From positions 1 through 64,000 of the forward strand of contig NZ_JAATOO010000006.1 in the NCBI RefSeq assembly GCF_011806575.1: a stretch of 64,000 nt of DNA, read 5' to 3'. Position numbers and translations under genes: made by a program. Positions 8,189-17,242 of this stretch are shown piece after piece. This DNA is from Vibrio hepatarius (lineage in GTDB: Bacteria; Pseudomonadota; Gammaproteobacteria; Enterobacterales; Vibrionaceae). The notes beneath the pieces were generated by a model that worked only from the letters and a program-made list of their open reading frames with translations, was not told where the DNA came from and made no database searches. Each line of letters starts with the position of its first letter. Positions within the stretch are counted from its first letter, which is position 1.

Positions 8189-8398
8189 ATGACGTGGTTA
8201 TTGACCTTTTTAGGCTTTCTATTGGTGATATTGCTAATGGCTTTGGGGGTGATCTTTCACAACAAACGTATTCAGGGCAGTTGTGGTGGGCTGGGTAATG
8301 TTGGTGTCGACAAAGTGTGCAACTGCGAAACGTCATGTTCGGAGAAAAAGCTCTATCAGATATCGGAACCTCAGATAACCGAATCGATGAAAGATTAG
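8189..8398 (+). CDS. NqrM-like (DUF539) small membrane cysteine protein
   Basis: 69 residues. One transmembrane helix (about residues 3-23) is followed by IQGSCGGLGNVGVDKVCNCETSC, the four-cysteine pattern of NqrM. NqrM is the maturation factor needed to assemble the iron centre between NqrD and NqrE of the Na+-pumping NADH dehydrogenase. In vibrios the usual nqrM sits by the nqr operon. This copy instead follows a NifX-like gene, so it is probably a paralogue delivering iron to another membrane target. An AAGGAGG ribosome site and a terminator just downstream support a real gene. Confidence 0.8.
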   Translation: MTWLLTFLGFLLVILLMALGVIFHNKRIQGSCGGLGNVGVDKVCNCETSCSEKKLYQISEPQITESMKD

Positions 8399-8414
8399 TC
8401 GTTACAGCTGGATT

Positions 8415-8446
8415 AAAAAAGCCGCCTTATCGCAAGGCGGCTTTTT
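8415..8446. terminator. Bidirectional terminator
   Basis: The 8-bp GC-rich stem (8421-8428 with 8434-8441) is flanked by A's on the left and T's on the right. It serves the NqrM-like gene and yqfB. Confidence 0.9.
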
Positions 8447-8448
8447 AC

Positions 8449-8766
8449 TTAGACGAGCTCGTAACTGATTACAAATAAGGTGTCAGTATCGGGATAGATT
8501 TCGCGAATCAACTGCTTGAGCTTTGGTAGCTCAATGTATTCCTGCTGTGCGTGGAATTCGTTGATATCGTCAAAGTGCAACGGTTCTACCGAAAGAATTT
8601 TAACCTCACACACCTTTTTGTCTGTTTCAAGGGTAAACACTTCGACAATACTACCCGGCACGTAATGCGACTCGGACTCATCTCGGATGGTAATCGTCTT
8701 GTTGCCCGACGCAACCAGCGGTGTCAGAAACTCAAAAAAGGTGATCTTAGTAGGCACACTAGACAT
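8449..8766 (-). CDS. yqfB: N4-acetylcytidine amidohydrolase (ASCH domain)
   Basis: 105 residues, the usual YqfB length. The ASCH domain shows ITFFEFLTPLVASGNKTITIRDESESHY near the N-terminus (Lys and Thr/Glu of the active site) and a C-terminal IYPDTDTLFVISYELV strand. YqfB hydrolyses N4-acetylcytidine to cytidine and acetate, salvaging a modified nucleoside. Its ATG overlaps the rhlE stop codon (TAATG), so translation is probably coupled to rhlE. Confidence 0.88.
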   Translation of the reverse strand: MSSVPTKITFFEFLTPLVASGNKTITIRDESESHYVPGSIVEVFTLETDKKVCEVKILSVEPLHFDDINEFHAQQEYIELPKLKQLIREIYPDTDTLFVISYELV

Positions 8767-9962
8767 TAGCCTTCCTTCTGTTGACGCTTATGTTTAGGTA
8801 CATAATTTAAGATTGAGATAGGCACTGGTTTGCGTGGTTCAAAACCTTCCACTTCGCGGCGCTCAATCAAATGGCCTAAGCGGCTCTCGATCATACACAG
8901 GTTTTTGAAGTTGTCTTTGGAGACAAACGAAATGGCTTCGCCTTGCGCGTCTGCACGGCCTGTTCGACCAATACGGTGAACGTATTCATCTGCAGGGAAA
9001 GGCAAGTCGTAGTTGATCACTCGCTCTAGCCCTTCAATATCAATACCACGTGCACCCACGCCCGTTGCGATCATGTATTTGATTTTACCCGCTTTGAAAT
9101 CTTCGAGTAATTGCTGACGAATCGCCTGGCTGCGGCCGCTGTGGAACGCTTCAGCCACGATACCGCGCTTTTCTAACTGTTGAGCCAATTTAGCCGCGCC
9201 GTGTTTGGTCTCGATGAAGATCAGTGCTTGGTTCCACTCATTTTCTTTGATTAAGTGGCTAAGCAGCGCTGATTTTTTATCTTTATCGACCGTTATCAGC
9301 CATTGCTCGATGTTCTTCTTCGAGGCTTGGTTTGCCGCGATAGAAATTTCAAACGGGTCATGCACTGCGGTTTTCGCCAAATCACGTACCTTGTTAGACA
9401 AGGTTGCCGAGAATAACAGGTGTTGAATGTCGGTTGGCAAGCGGTCGAGAATCTTATTGATGTCTTCGATAAAGCCCATATCCAACATACGGTCCGCTTC
9501 GTCAAGCACGAGCATTTCGACTTCTTCAAAGTAAACCGCGCGTTTGCCGTACATGTCGAGCAGACGACCCGGCGTCGCAACCAAAATATCAACACCTTCA
9601 ATCAGCGCTTGTTTTTGTGGTTGCTCATCAACACCACCATACATCGCAAGAGAAGTCAGGTTTAAGTGCTTGCTGTAGTCACGAACCTTTTGCTCTACTT
9701 GCTCGGCCAGTTCACGAGTAGGCGTTAGGATCAGCGCGCGAATACGCTTTTTACGCTGGGTTTCACCTTGCGCAAGCCTTTCCAGAATCGGCAGCACAAA
9801 ACTTGCGGTTTTACCCGTACCTGTTTGAGCGGCGGCTAGCAGGTCTTCACCTTTTAAAATCGCGGGAATGGCTTTGGATTGGATGGTCGTTGGCTTGTCG
9901 TATCCAAGTTCGCGAATCGCATCTGTAATTGGCTGGCTTAAACCAAGTTTTGAAAAAGGCAT
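8766..9962 (-). CDS. rhlE: ATP-dependent RNA helicase RhlE
   Basis: 398 residues. DEAD-box motifs are in order: Q motif near Gln28, motif I AQTGTGKT at 45-52, PTRELAEQ, TPGR, DEAD at 154-157, SAT at 185-187, and HRIGRTGR in the second RecA domain. The start MPFSKLGLSQPITDAI and the short basic tail (KHKRQQKEG) fit RhlE, which remodels RNA in ribosome assembly and mRNA decay. It is translationally coupled to yqfB downstream. Confidence 0.9.
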   Translation of the reverse strand: MPFSKLGLSQPITDAIRELGYDKPTTIQSKAIPAILKGEDLLAAAQTGTGKTASFVLPILERLAQGETQRKKRIRALILTPTRELAEQVEQKVRDYSKHLNLTSLAMYGGVDEQPQKQALIEGVDILVATPGRLLDMYGKRAVYFEEVEMLVLDEADRMLDMGFIEDINKILDRLPTDIQHLLFSATLSNKVRDLAKTAVHDPFEISIAANQASKKNIEQWLITVDKDKKSALLSHLIKENEWNQALIFIETKHGAAKLAQQLEKRGIVAEAFHSGRSQAIRQQLLEDFKAGKIKYMIATGVGARGIDIEGLERVINYDLPFPADEYVHRIGRTGRADAQGEAISFVSKDNFKNLCMIESRLGHLIERREVEGFEPRKPVPISILNYVPKHKRQQKEG

Positions 9963-10134
9963 GGTGGCACTCTGAATCTTTAATATGGGTAGGCTCTAAG
10001 CCTAGTTTGCTGGCGCAGAGTGTAGCACAAACTCGAAAAGGATAAGCAGATAAAACGGTTATAAAGGGCGTGGGAGAGGTGGATGTCGGGAAAGATAGAA
10101 TTGATATGACGCCCGAGCGCTTAGTTGAAAAGTC

Positions 10135-10169
10135 TCGGCTAGGGCTGGTGTTAAGACAACCCTAGCCGA
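10135..10169 (-). terminator. Terminator after the small acidic exported protein gene
   Basis: A 10-bp perfect GC-rich stem (10135-10144 with 10160-10169) lies immediately downstream of the minus-strand gene, with ACTTTTC beyond. Confidence 0.7.
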
Positions 10170-10175
10170 TGCTGC

Positions 10176-10460
10176 TTATTCACTGGTACATTCTTGCATG
10201 GTTTTTCCTGCTTCCATACACTCTTTTACTTCTGCAGTTTGGTCCATTCCTTCTTCCATTTCGGTTTTCATGTCGTCAGTCATGTCTTCCATTTTATCCA
10301 TACCTTCATCGACGACTTCTTTGGTTTTTTCTACACCGTCATCGACAGACTGTTCGACCGCTTCAACCATATCTGATTTTTGTTCATCTTCAGTGGCGAA
10401 TGAGTATGCCGAAATAGTACCTAGCAAGCATAGTAGCGATGTCATTATTAGCTTATTCAT
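10176..10460 (-). CDS. Small exported acidic helical protein
   Basis: 94 residues. A signal peptide of about 22 residues (MNKLIMTSLLCLLGTISAYSFA) is followed by a strongly acidic, methionine-rich region made of repeated heptad-like units (VDEGMDKMEDMTDDMKTEMEEGMD), which should be helical. It ends with two cysteines (VKECMEAGKTMQECTSE). It is a secreted or periplasmic protein of unknown role. The Met/Glu/Asp content could suit cation or metal binding, but this is a guess. It has its own promoter region and terminator. Confidence 0.65.
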   Translation of the reverse strand: MNKLIMTSLLCLLGTISAYSFATEDEQKSDMVEAVEQSVDDGVEKTKEVVDEGMDKMEDMTDDMKTEMEEGMDQTAEVKECMEAGKTMQECTSE

Positions 10461-10580
10461 GATCTCTCCTAAGCGATGTTTGTGACTACCGTTTCGTGAT
10501 TACCGACGCAATCTCTGTAAGTCTTGTTGGCTTAGGGGATATTCGCTAGATGAACAGGAGGGGATAGGTGGCTAAAGCTA

Positions 10581-10617
10581 AGATTGAGACACGATGTGTT
10601 CAAAGTGTCTCAAATCT
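10581..10617 (-). terminator. Hairpin after the pseudouridine synthase gene
   Basis: A 12-bp stem with a single bulge (10581-10592 with 10605-10617) has a weak T tract on the minus strand. It may be a terminator or a 3' stabiliser. Confidence 0.5.
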
Positions 10618-10635
10618 GTAACATCGCGGTGAGGT

Positions 10636-12315
10636 TTAAAAATCCGCCTCGACCTGAAATTGCATCGGCTCTTTGCTGTAAGGGTGTTCAAGTTCGAGTC
10701 TTTCCGCGTGTAAGTGCAGGCGGTTGGCTTTATCACCATACAGACCATCGCCCACCATTGGCATGTTCAGCCCTAAATGGTGCGCGCAATGGACACGAAG
10801 TTGGTGGGTGCGTCCGGTTTTCGGATAGAGATAAAGCTTTGAACGGCCGTCTTTTACTTCGATCAATTCCCAGTATGTCTCTGCAGGTTTACCGTGTTCG
10901 AAGCAAACCAACTGGCGTGGGCGATCGTCTGGATCGCCGCGCATCGGTAAGGTGATGTCACCGCATTGCGAATCCAATGTGCCTTCAATCAAGGCGACGT
11001 AACGCTTTTGTACGCTGCGGGAGATAAATTGCTTTTGCAGACTCTTATTGGCGCGTTTTGTCAGTGCAAACACCAATAAACCCGATGTCGCCATATCGAG
11101 GCGATGGATAACAAATGGTCCTTCTACATCTGGGTATCTTTCCTGTAAGCGAGTGTAGGCAGAGTCTTTAATCGTTTTGCCGGGAACCGAAAGCAGTCCC
11201 GAAGGTTTGTTAACGATGACCATCGCCTCATCTTCGAACAAGATCTCCAGTTCTTTGTCCAATGCCCAGCTTTCTGCTAGCGGGTTGTCATCCACTCGCA
11301 TGCCATCAAGCATGTGGCCAAGAATCGGCTGGCATTTGCTGTTACACGATGGATAGAACTGCTTATGCTGGCGAATTTCAGACTTAGGTGACACGCCCCA
11401 CCAGAACTCAGCCAAAGCCAGCGGGGTATATCCGTGTTTAAAAGCGAAATGAAGCAGTTTTGGTGCCGCACATTCACCCGCTCCGGCTGGTGGAACCGGA
11501 TTGGTGGTGTTTGAGAAAATGGCTTTCAGCGACTTCTGCTCGCCGTTGATGTTAAGAAAACGGTATTGCTCGAACAGTTTGTTTTGTAGGGCGTTAGATA
11601 GCTGTTTGCGCTGCTCTTTAAGGGCGTCTAGTTCACTGGTTAACTGATTTAACTCTGCTTGCACCTCGGCAATTTTGGCGTCCCATTCGAGTTTTAAGTA
11701 CTTCAGTACGTTCTTTTCCGCCACGCTTTCTTTCCCGAGCTGATCGAGTAGCGCCTGCAACTCTGCTTCTGACAGTTGTTGCTCTGCTTGCTTGCGCTTC
11801 GCTTTGCGCGCTGCACGACCTTGAATCATCACGTCACGCTGCGTTTGTTCTGCATGAGCATAATCAGTTTGGTACTGCTTTAACGTCTGTTTAAGCTGTA
11901 GTAGTTTTGGATTGGCTTTACGTTGTGTGACTTGCTCGTTGATGGCGGTGATCTGCGCGAGATCGCTACGAAAGAAACTCTCCTCAGCAAGCATGTCGAA
12001 TACTGGTGGAACAAAGCCCGCCAGCAAGTTTTGGTCGGCAATCTTGCCAGAAAACGCACTAAAGTAACCCAGTTCTCCACTTGGTGACTGCACCAGTAAC
12101 ACACCAAACATTTTGCCAGTGCCTTGTGGGTTACCGTCGACACCGAAATCGTGCTGCCAATCGGTTTGTGTCTGTAAGTACTGTTGTAACTGCTCAGCGG
12201 CCACCACACATAAAGGGTGTGGTTGGTAATAAAACGGATAAGTGAACTTATCAGGTAGTGAATAATGACTGATATCCGAGTTAAAGCGGGTAAACAAGTT
12301 TTCAGGTTGGTGCAT
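10636..12315 (-). CDS. RluA-family RNA pseudouridine synthase with N-terminal coiled-coil extension
   Basis: 559 residues, far longer than the 220-330 of ordinary RluA-type enzymes. The catalytic domain is about 355-559, with HRLDMATSGL (catalytic Asp407), LPMRGDPDDRPRQ and the TGRTHQLRVH C-terminal motif. Residues 1-350 are an extension: a globular start, a long charged coiled coil (about 130-250), and a GAGECAAPKLLHFAFKHG plus CNSKCQPILGHML module. That module is shared with related proteins in vibrios and allies. The enzyme isomerises uridine in rRNA or tRNA, and the target cannot be read from the sequence. Confidence 0.85.
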   Translation of the reverse strand: MHQPENLFTRFNSDISHYSLPDKFTYPFYYQPHPLCVVAAEQLQQYLQTQTDWQHDFGVDGNPQGTGKMFGVLLVQSPSGELGYFSAFSGKIADQNLLAGFVPPVFDMLAEESFFRSDLAQITAINEQVTQRKANPKLLQLKQTLKQYQTDYAHAEQTQRDVMIQGRAARKAKRKQAEQQLSEAELQALLDQLGKESVAEKNVLKYLKLEWDAKIAEVQAELNQLTSELDALKEQRKQLSNALQNKLFEQYRFLNINGEQKSLKAIFSNTTNPVPPAGAGECAAPKLLHFAFKHGYTPLALAEFWWGVSPKSEIRQHKQFYPSCNSKCQPILGHMLDGMRVDDNPLAESWALDKELEILFEDEAMVIVNKPSGLLSVPGKTIKDSAYTRLQERYPDVEGPFVIHRLDMATSGLLVFALTKRANKSLQKQFISRSVQKRYVALIEGTLDSQCGDITLPMRGDPDDRPRQLVCFEHGKPAETYWELIEVKDGRSKLYLYPKTGRTHQLRVHCAHHLGLNMPMVGDGLYGDKANRLHLHAERLELEHPYSKEPMQFQVEADF

Positions 12316-12381
12316 GGTTTTTCACTACAGGTAAAGTCACAGGGGCGTGATTTTACCTGTTTGCGTTGGGAATGCCAGAGG

Positions 12382-12783
12382 TTAGCGGATGTAACCGATG
12401 TTTGCGCTGATCAACCAGTGCTCAACGCTACCGCTTGGTTTTTCGACCCATAGATCGTTATCAAAGTGTTTTACACGACCTTGAATGTTCAGTGTCAGTT
12501 TGTTGTCTTCAACGTTAGTGACTTTGATAAATGGGTCGGAGCTAATCAGAAATGGCTCCGTACCTTCTACGCTCTGATTTGCCGCGACAATAAAGTAGTG
12601 ATTCAACTTACCGTCTTTAGGTTCGGTGGATATCGCTTTATAGCCGAGCAAAGTGTATTGATCATTGAGCGGCTGGTTGATGATTTCACTGCCAAGGCGA
12701 ACGTGAGTGGGGATGAAAACATACGCCAGCAGTGCAGCAATCAACACCAACAGCAGCATTAAAGTAGTTTTTATTTTAGACAT
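12382..12783 (-). CDS. Single-pass membrane protein of unknown function
   Basis: 133 residues from the ATG at 12783. A start 42 bases upstream would add a poorly hydrophobic leader. One N-terminal transmembrane segment (about residues 5-25, TTLMLLLVLIAALLAYVFI) acts as an anchor for a periplasmic beta-rich domain of about 105 residues, with no cysteines and no motif I recognise. It is a single gene between the pseudouridine synthase and a divergent LysR gene. Confidence 0.65.
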   Translation of the reverse strand: MSKIKTTLMLLLVLIAALLAYVFIPTHVRLGSEIINQPLNDQYTLLGYKAISTEPKDGKLNHYFIVAANQSVEGTEPFLISSDPFIKVTNVEDNKLTLNIQGRVKHFDNDLWVEKPSGSVEHWLISANIGYIR

Positions 12784-12931
12784 AAGGCTCAAGCGAACTA
12801 ACAAATTAAGCCAAGATTTTACCATGATTCACTGCGCAGAAAGCCAGTTTTGTTAGTGAAATTGCTCCTTTTGTTATTACGAATATGTAAAAATACTCGA
12901 GTTAACAACCAGTATTATTAGAGATTGGGTA

Positions 12932-13801
12932 ATGGCAAATTGGGAAGGGGTCAGTGAATTTGTTGCCGTGGCAGAGCTGCATTCATTCACTGCTGCGGCA
13001 AAAAAACTCGATACTTCGGTCGCTCAAGTCAGTCGTAAGGTGGCCTTGCTTGAAGAACGTTTGGCGGTAAAACTGTTTAATCGCACCACGCGAAAAGTCA
13101 CGTTAACCGAAGCCGGACAGCTTTATTTCACGCAGTGTAAACACTTGGTCGAAGGGCTAGAGTTGGCTGAACTGGCTGTCACTCAAATGCAATCAATGCC
13201 CAAAGGGCTATTGCGCGTGACTGCTCCGGTGACGTACGGAGAGCAGCGCATCGCCCCTTTATTGCATCAGTTTTTGGAGCGTCATCCACAGGTTGATCTC
13301 GATTTAATGCTCACCAACCAAAAACTGGATTTGATCGAGCTGGGTGTAGATGTGGCGATTCGTCTCGGACGACTGAAAGACTCCAGCCTAGTGGCAAAAA
13401 AACTCTCGAGCCGTCAACTGTACGTTTGTGCCAGCCCTAAGTACCTAGAACACTACGGGGAACCACATACCTTGTCTGAACTTGCAAGCCATCAATGTTT
13501 GGTCGGCTCTGTCGATTACTGGCGTTTCAATGTCAGTAAGCGGGAAAAGTCGCTGCGCGTTCATGGCCGTATTCATTGTAACTCTGGTTTAGCGCTGTTA
13601 GACGCAGCCAAGCGAGGTCTTGGGCTTGCTCAATTGCCTGACTATTATGTGCAAGAGTCACTCGATAGCGGTGAGTTGGTGGAAGTGTTAAGCGATTATC
13701 GTGATGAACGCGAAGGTATTTGGGCGTTGTATCCGCAGAACAGAAATATGTCGCCCAAAGTGCGTTTGCTTATCGACTTTTTGGCTGAAAACTTAGATTA
13801 A
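12932..13801 (+). CDS. LysR-family transcriptional regulator
   Basis: 289 residues. The N-terminal winged helix-turn-helix is AVAELHSFTAAAKKLDTSVAQVSRKVALLEERLAVKLFNRTTRKVTLTEAG. A substrate-binding-like effector domain follows (RVTAPVTYGEQRIAPLLHQFLERHP). Sequence style is the CrgA/AaeR-like subgroup. Its target is not obvious, because the neighbours are a divergent membrane protein and a convergent siderophore protein whose stop overlaps this stop by 4 bases. Confidence 0.88.
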   Translation: MANWEGVSEFVAVAELHSFTAAAKKLDTSVAQVSRKVALLEERLAVKLFNRTTRKVTLTEAGQLYFTQCKHLVEGLELAELAVTQMQSMPKGLLRVTAPVTYGEQRIAPLLHQFLERHPQVDLDLMLTNQKLDLIELGVDVAIRLGRLKDSSLVAKKLSSRQLYVCASPKYLEHYGEPHTLSELASHQCLVGSVDYWRFNVSKREKSLRVHGRIHCNSGLALLDAAKRGLGLAQLPDYYVQESLDSGELVEVLSDYRDEREGIWALYPQNRNMSPKVRLLIDFLAENLD

Positions 13802-14571
13802 GCCGTGTATTGCTTGGCATCCTGTTGCTTGATGACTTTGTGCCCGTCTTCGCTGACGCCTTGTTTCCAATAGCTGCTGATATAAATGTTTTCGCGCTCT
13901 ACTTGTTTGTCATTGCGTAAGTACTGACGCAGTGTACGCATCGCATTAAATTCGCACGCGCACCAAACACTCGCTTCGCCCGCTAGCCAAGGTAGTGTTT
14001 TGACCGTCTCAGCTAAGTCAGCGTCTGCAAAAATCCAGTGTACCGTGACGCTTTTTGGGGCGTTAAGCGGCTGTATATCGGCTTCACTTGCCACTTTGAT
14101 AACAGCGTAGCCTGTCGCATTTTTAGGCAACTTTTGAATCTTTGTTGAAAGTGCCGGTAGGGCAGTCATATCTGCAATCAGCAAGAACCAATCTGCTTCT
14201 GCATTCATGTCTTGAATGGTGCCTGGGCCAACGATATTAATGGTATCGCCGACTTGTGCAGACATCGCCCAGCGCGCGGCAAACCCGCAGCTTGAATCGT
14301 TGGTCGTATGACGGACAAAATCCACTTCTATCCGGCGGTTTTGCGGTGAAAAATGGCGAATGGTGTAAGTGCGCATCACAGGGCGTTGTTGATCTGATAG
14401 CTCGGAAAGAGCGGTGTCACCCGATGGGCTGAAAAGCAGCTTGATGTAGCTACCTTCGCACCCAGGTGGGAAAGCGGCAAGGTCGTCGCCTTCTAAAACG
14501 AGGCGTTGCATATTTGGAGTAACTGTTTGTGTTGAGGCGACGGTGACTTGTTTAGGCGCTGGCTTTTTCAT
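13798..14571 (-). CDS. Siderophore-interacting protein (FAD-dependent ferric reductase, ViuB-like)
   Basis: 257 residues. The N-terminal FAD-binding barrel shows MRTYTIRHF (R-x-Y-T-[IV]-R) and the FARWAMSAQVGDTINIVGPG loop. The C-terminal NAD(P)H-type domain includes WFLLIADMTALPALSTKI and WCACEFNAMRTLRQYL. Members such as ViuB and YqjH reduce ferric siderophores in the cytosol and release iron. A Fur-box-like sequence lies just upstream of the start, consistent with iron regulation. Confidence 0.88.
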   Translation of the reverse strand: MKKPAPKQVTVASTQTVTPNMQRLVLEGDDLAAFPPGCEGSYIKLLFSPSGDTALSELSDQQRPVMRTYTIRHFSPQNRRIEVDFVRHTTNDSSCGFAARWAMSAQVGDTINIVGPGTIQDMNAEADWFLLIADMTALPALSTKIQKLPKNATGYAVIKVASEADIQPLNAPKSVTVHWIFADADLAETVKTLPWLAGEASVWCACEFNAMRTLRQYLRNDKQVERENIYISSYWKQGVSEDGHKVIKQQDAKQYTA

Positions 14572-14583
14572 TATTACTGCACT

Positions 14584-14598
14584 CGATAATTATTCGTA
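14584..14598. promoter_or_regulatory. Fur-box-like sequence upstream of the siderophore-interacting protein gene
   Basis: CGATAAT-T-ATTCGTA matches the TGATAAT-N-ATTATCA core at 10 of 14 positions. It lies 13 bases before the start codon. Confidence 0.45.
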
Positions 14599-14683
14599 TT
14601 TGCATCTTAGGTTACCAGCTAGAGCCCAGATGAAAAAGCGCCTTTAAGTTAATTTACGTTTCGCGTTAACGTAAGTATTTATT

Positions 14684-14709
14684 GCCAGCTAAGTAAAACC
14701 TTAGCTGGC
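14684..14709 (-). terminator. Terminator after gldA
   Basis: A 10-bp perfect stem (14684-14693 with 14700-14709) lies 6 bases after the gldA stop. The minus-strand T tract is weak. Confidence 0.55.
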
Positions 14710-14715
14710 GGTTTT

Positions 14716-15801
14716 CTATCTTAAACCGTGTTGATGAGCTGTTAGAATCGCGGCATAAACGCTTTTCGCACTAACAGGGAAAGGCATGTTGTGAATCGTC
14801 TCTCCTTCCGCAGTGGCACTTTGAGCAACTTCGTACAGTTTGTCGTGAACGATTTGTTCGACGCCCATCGCGAACAGATTGGTAGGGAGACCGACGGATT
14901 CGCAAAACGTCAATACTGTGTTGAACTCATCCGTTGGTGCATTTTCCAGTACTAACTGCACTAAGGTACCAAAAGCGACTTTTTCACCGTGGTATAAGTG
15001 GTGACAATCTTCTAACTTGGTCAGCCCATTGTGGATAGCATGAGCGGCCGCAAGCCCACTACTCTCAAAACCGATACCACTTAGGTAAGTATTGGCTTCA
15101 ATGATATTCTCTACCGCTTTTGTGCACAGGCCTTGCTCTACCGCGACTTTAGCTTTAAAACCGTCTGATAATAACGTTTCATAACAAAGCTTGGCCAGTG
15201 CCTGCGCTGAGCGGGTTGGGGCTCCTCCAGCCATGGTTGCGTTTCCGGAAGTAGCGTTTGCACGAGCTTCAAAATATGTTGCCAAAGCATCTCCCATGCC
15301 CGACACAATTAGCCTCACTGGCGCTCGGGCAATAATAGCCGTGTCCATCAGCACCATATCCGGATTTTTAGGTAAAGGTAGGTAGGCTTCAAATTCACCG
15401 CTAGGGGTATAAATAACTGCTAAGGCGCTACATGGTGCGTCACTAGAAGCAATAGTTGGAACAATGACAACAGGGAGCTTGGTGTAATGGGCGACGGCTT
15501 TTGCAGTATCCAGCGTTTTCCCACCGCCAATACCAACCACAACGTTACTTAGCTTTGATTCACAAATTTTTATTAGCCGATCGATCTCCTTTTGAGAGCA
15601 TTCGCCTTTAAATAGCTCCATCGTAAATTGAAGCGCTTCCGCTTCAAAGCTTCGAGCTACAGATTTCCCAACCAGATTGGTAACGAATTCGTCTGCGATC
15701 ACTAAAGGGTTGTTGCCGTAGATCTTAGCGTAGGCTGCGAGTGAGTCTAAGCTGTTTTCACCCTGCACATATTTGCTTGGGCTGCTGATAATCTTATCCA
15801 T
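14716..15801 (-). CDS. gldA: Glycerol dehydrogenase
   Basis: 361 residues, near the 367 of E. coli GldA. It is a group III iron/zinc alcohol dehydrogenase: NAD-binding GIGGGKTLDTAKAVAHY, PTIASSDAPCSALAVIY, and metal ligands in SGMGDALATYFEA (Asp), AAAHAIHNGLT (His) and LYHGEKVAFGTL (His). It oxidises glycerol to dihydroxyacetone with NAD+ in the cytosol. No dihydroxyacetone kinase is adjacent, so it appears to be a stand-alone gene. Confidence 0.9.
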   Translation of the reverse strand: MDKIISSPSKYVQGENSLDSLAAYAKIYGNNPLVIADEFVTNLVGKSVARSFEAEALQFTMELFKGECSQKEIDRLIKICESKLSNVVVGIGGGKTLDTAKAVAHYTKLPVVIVPTIASSDAPCSALAVIYTPSGEFEAYLPLPKNPDMVLMDTAIIARAPVRLIVSGMGDALATYFEARANATSGNATMAGGAPTRSAQALAKLCYETLLSDGFKAKVAVEQGLCTKAVENIIEANTYLSGIGFESSGLAAAHAIHNGLTKLEDCHHLYHGEKVAFGTLVQLVLENAPTDEFNTVLTFCESVGLPTNLFAMGVEQIVHDKLYEVAQSATAEGETIHNMPFPVSAKSVYAAILTAHQHGLR

Positions 15802-15909
15802 GATGCTTAAGCCTTACTTAGATAAATTTAGCCAATCCAAATTTACTTAGTAATTATAACCATTATTATTTTGTGGTTAAGCAAAGCAGAGCGGTTTCAT
15901 GCTTATGGA

Positions 15910-16494
15910 CTAGATCATCGGTAACGTAGAGACAACCAGCAATACCGCCATACTCACGTTGAATGCTCTTACTCGGGTTTGAGATGTTAGCCATTTCTGC
16001 AATTGCTGACCCGCAATGACCCAAAAGCTGCACGAAGGTAGATTGGCAAGCATAAACATTGCCGCAATTAAAGAGAGTTCTTGCCAACTGCCGCTACTGC
16101 TGTAAATAGCGACGGAACTGAGCGCCATTGACCAGCCTTTAGGGTTCACCCACTGAAACGAAGCCGCACCAAGAAATGTCATCGGCTTGTAGTCATCGTC
16201 CGATTCAGCTTTGCCAGAGAGCGCGATCTTAAACGCGAGGTAGGCAAGGTAGGCCAAGCTCAGCCATTTTAAAATGTCGTGTGTCATTGGGTAGCGATTG
16301 AATACTCCGATTAAGCCCAAGCCCACCAACAGCACCATAAATCCAAAACCAAATGTAATGCCGAGCATGTGCGGCAGTGTGCGGTTGAAACCGACGTTAG
16401 CACCAGAAGCCATCAACATTAGGTTGTTTGGTCCGGGGGTAAAGGTCGAGACAAACGCAAATAGGGCAAGTGCGCTTAGCTGTTGAAGTTCCAT
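15910..16494 (-). CDS. LysE-family amino-acid exporter
   Basis: 194 residues from the ATG at 16494, chosen because AGGAGAG lies 6 bases upstream. A longer frame would add a charged 28-residue leader. The family motif is FVSTFTPGPNNLMLMASG near the start. GAASFQWVNPKGWSMALSSV is in the middle, and there are about five or six hydrophobic segments. It is divergent from an Lrp-type regulator, a common pairing in which the regulator senses the exported amino acid. Confidence 0.85.
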   Translation of the reverse strand: MELQQLSALALFAFVSTFTPGPNNLMLMASGANVGFNRTLPHMLGITFGFGFMVLLVGLGLIGVFNRYPMTHDILKWLSLAYLAYLAFKIALSGKAESDDDYKPMTFLGAASFQWVNPKGWSMALSSVAIYSSSGSWQELSLIAAMFMLANLPSCSFWVIAGQQLQKWLTSQTRVRAFNVSMAVLLVVSTLPMI

Positions 16495-16630
16495 ACTTCT
16501 CTCCTGAAGATCGATAATGCGAATAAGTAAATGTTTGTCTGACCGGTCACTGTTCATAATAAGTAGATTCACACACAATTATGTGTTTTTATTCGGTCGG
16601 AAAGGGTTGTTTTCGCAATAAGGATGCGTA

Positions 16631-17071
16631 ATGGATAGGTTTGACGAAAGAATATTGCATGAACTAAAAACAGACGGCAGGATCTCCAATGTTGAGTTGG
16701 CTGAGAGGATTGGTTTGTCTGCCTCGGCGACGTTAAGACGAGTCCAAGAGCTTGAGAAAAAAGGCGTGATCAAAGGCTATCGCGCAATGCTCAATAGTGT
16801 GGAACTGGGGATTGGATTTATTGCTTACGTTTCAATAGGCTTGTCGAGTCACAGTAAGCAAGCGCAGAAAGCGTTTGAAGAGCATGTTCGTTATGTCAAT
16901 GAAGTGGTCGAATGCCACAACATTACCGGAGCAAACGAGTATTTGCTTCGGGTTGAAACCAGAGATCTGCCGAGCTACAAAAAATTCCATGCTGATGTGC
17001 TAGGAGAATGTGTCCACGTGCAATCGATTACGACCATGGTTGTGATGGATTCGCCGAAAGACGAACGATAA
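16631..17071 (+). CDS. Lrp/AsnC-family transcriptional regulator
   Basis: 146 residues. The N-terminal helix-turn-helix is DERILHELKTDGRISNVELAERIGLSASATLRRVQELEKKGVIKGYRA. The C-terminal RAM/ligand domain includes GANEYLLRVETRDLPSYKKF. It probably controls the divergent LysE exporter, from which it is separated by 136 bp. Confidence 0.88.
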   Translation: MDRFDERILHELKTDGRISNVELAERIGLSASATLRRVQELEKKGVIKGYRAMLNSVELGIGFIAYVSIGLSSHSKQAQKAFEEHVRYVNEVVECHNITGANEYLLRVETRDLPSYKKFHADVLGECVHVQSITTMVVMDSPKDER

Positions 17072-17242
17072 AGCGCCGAGCCTGTAGGAAACTTCTCGTG
17101 TTGTTGAGAGAAGGTTCACTTTCGAGTCAGCTTACTACAGCTGTCAAAGTGGGTAATAGAGAGGTGCTGTTAAAGTTAAATGCGTAATTAGTTACGGCTA
17201 TGTAGTCCTTTGATATCTAATAATTATATTGTGAGCCATATT

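Noticed and set aside
10169..10485. Several plus-strand frames over the small acidic protein gene
   Set aside because: They arise from the repetitive GAA/GAT codons of the minus-strand gene and have no ribosome sites.
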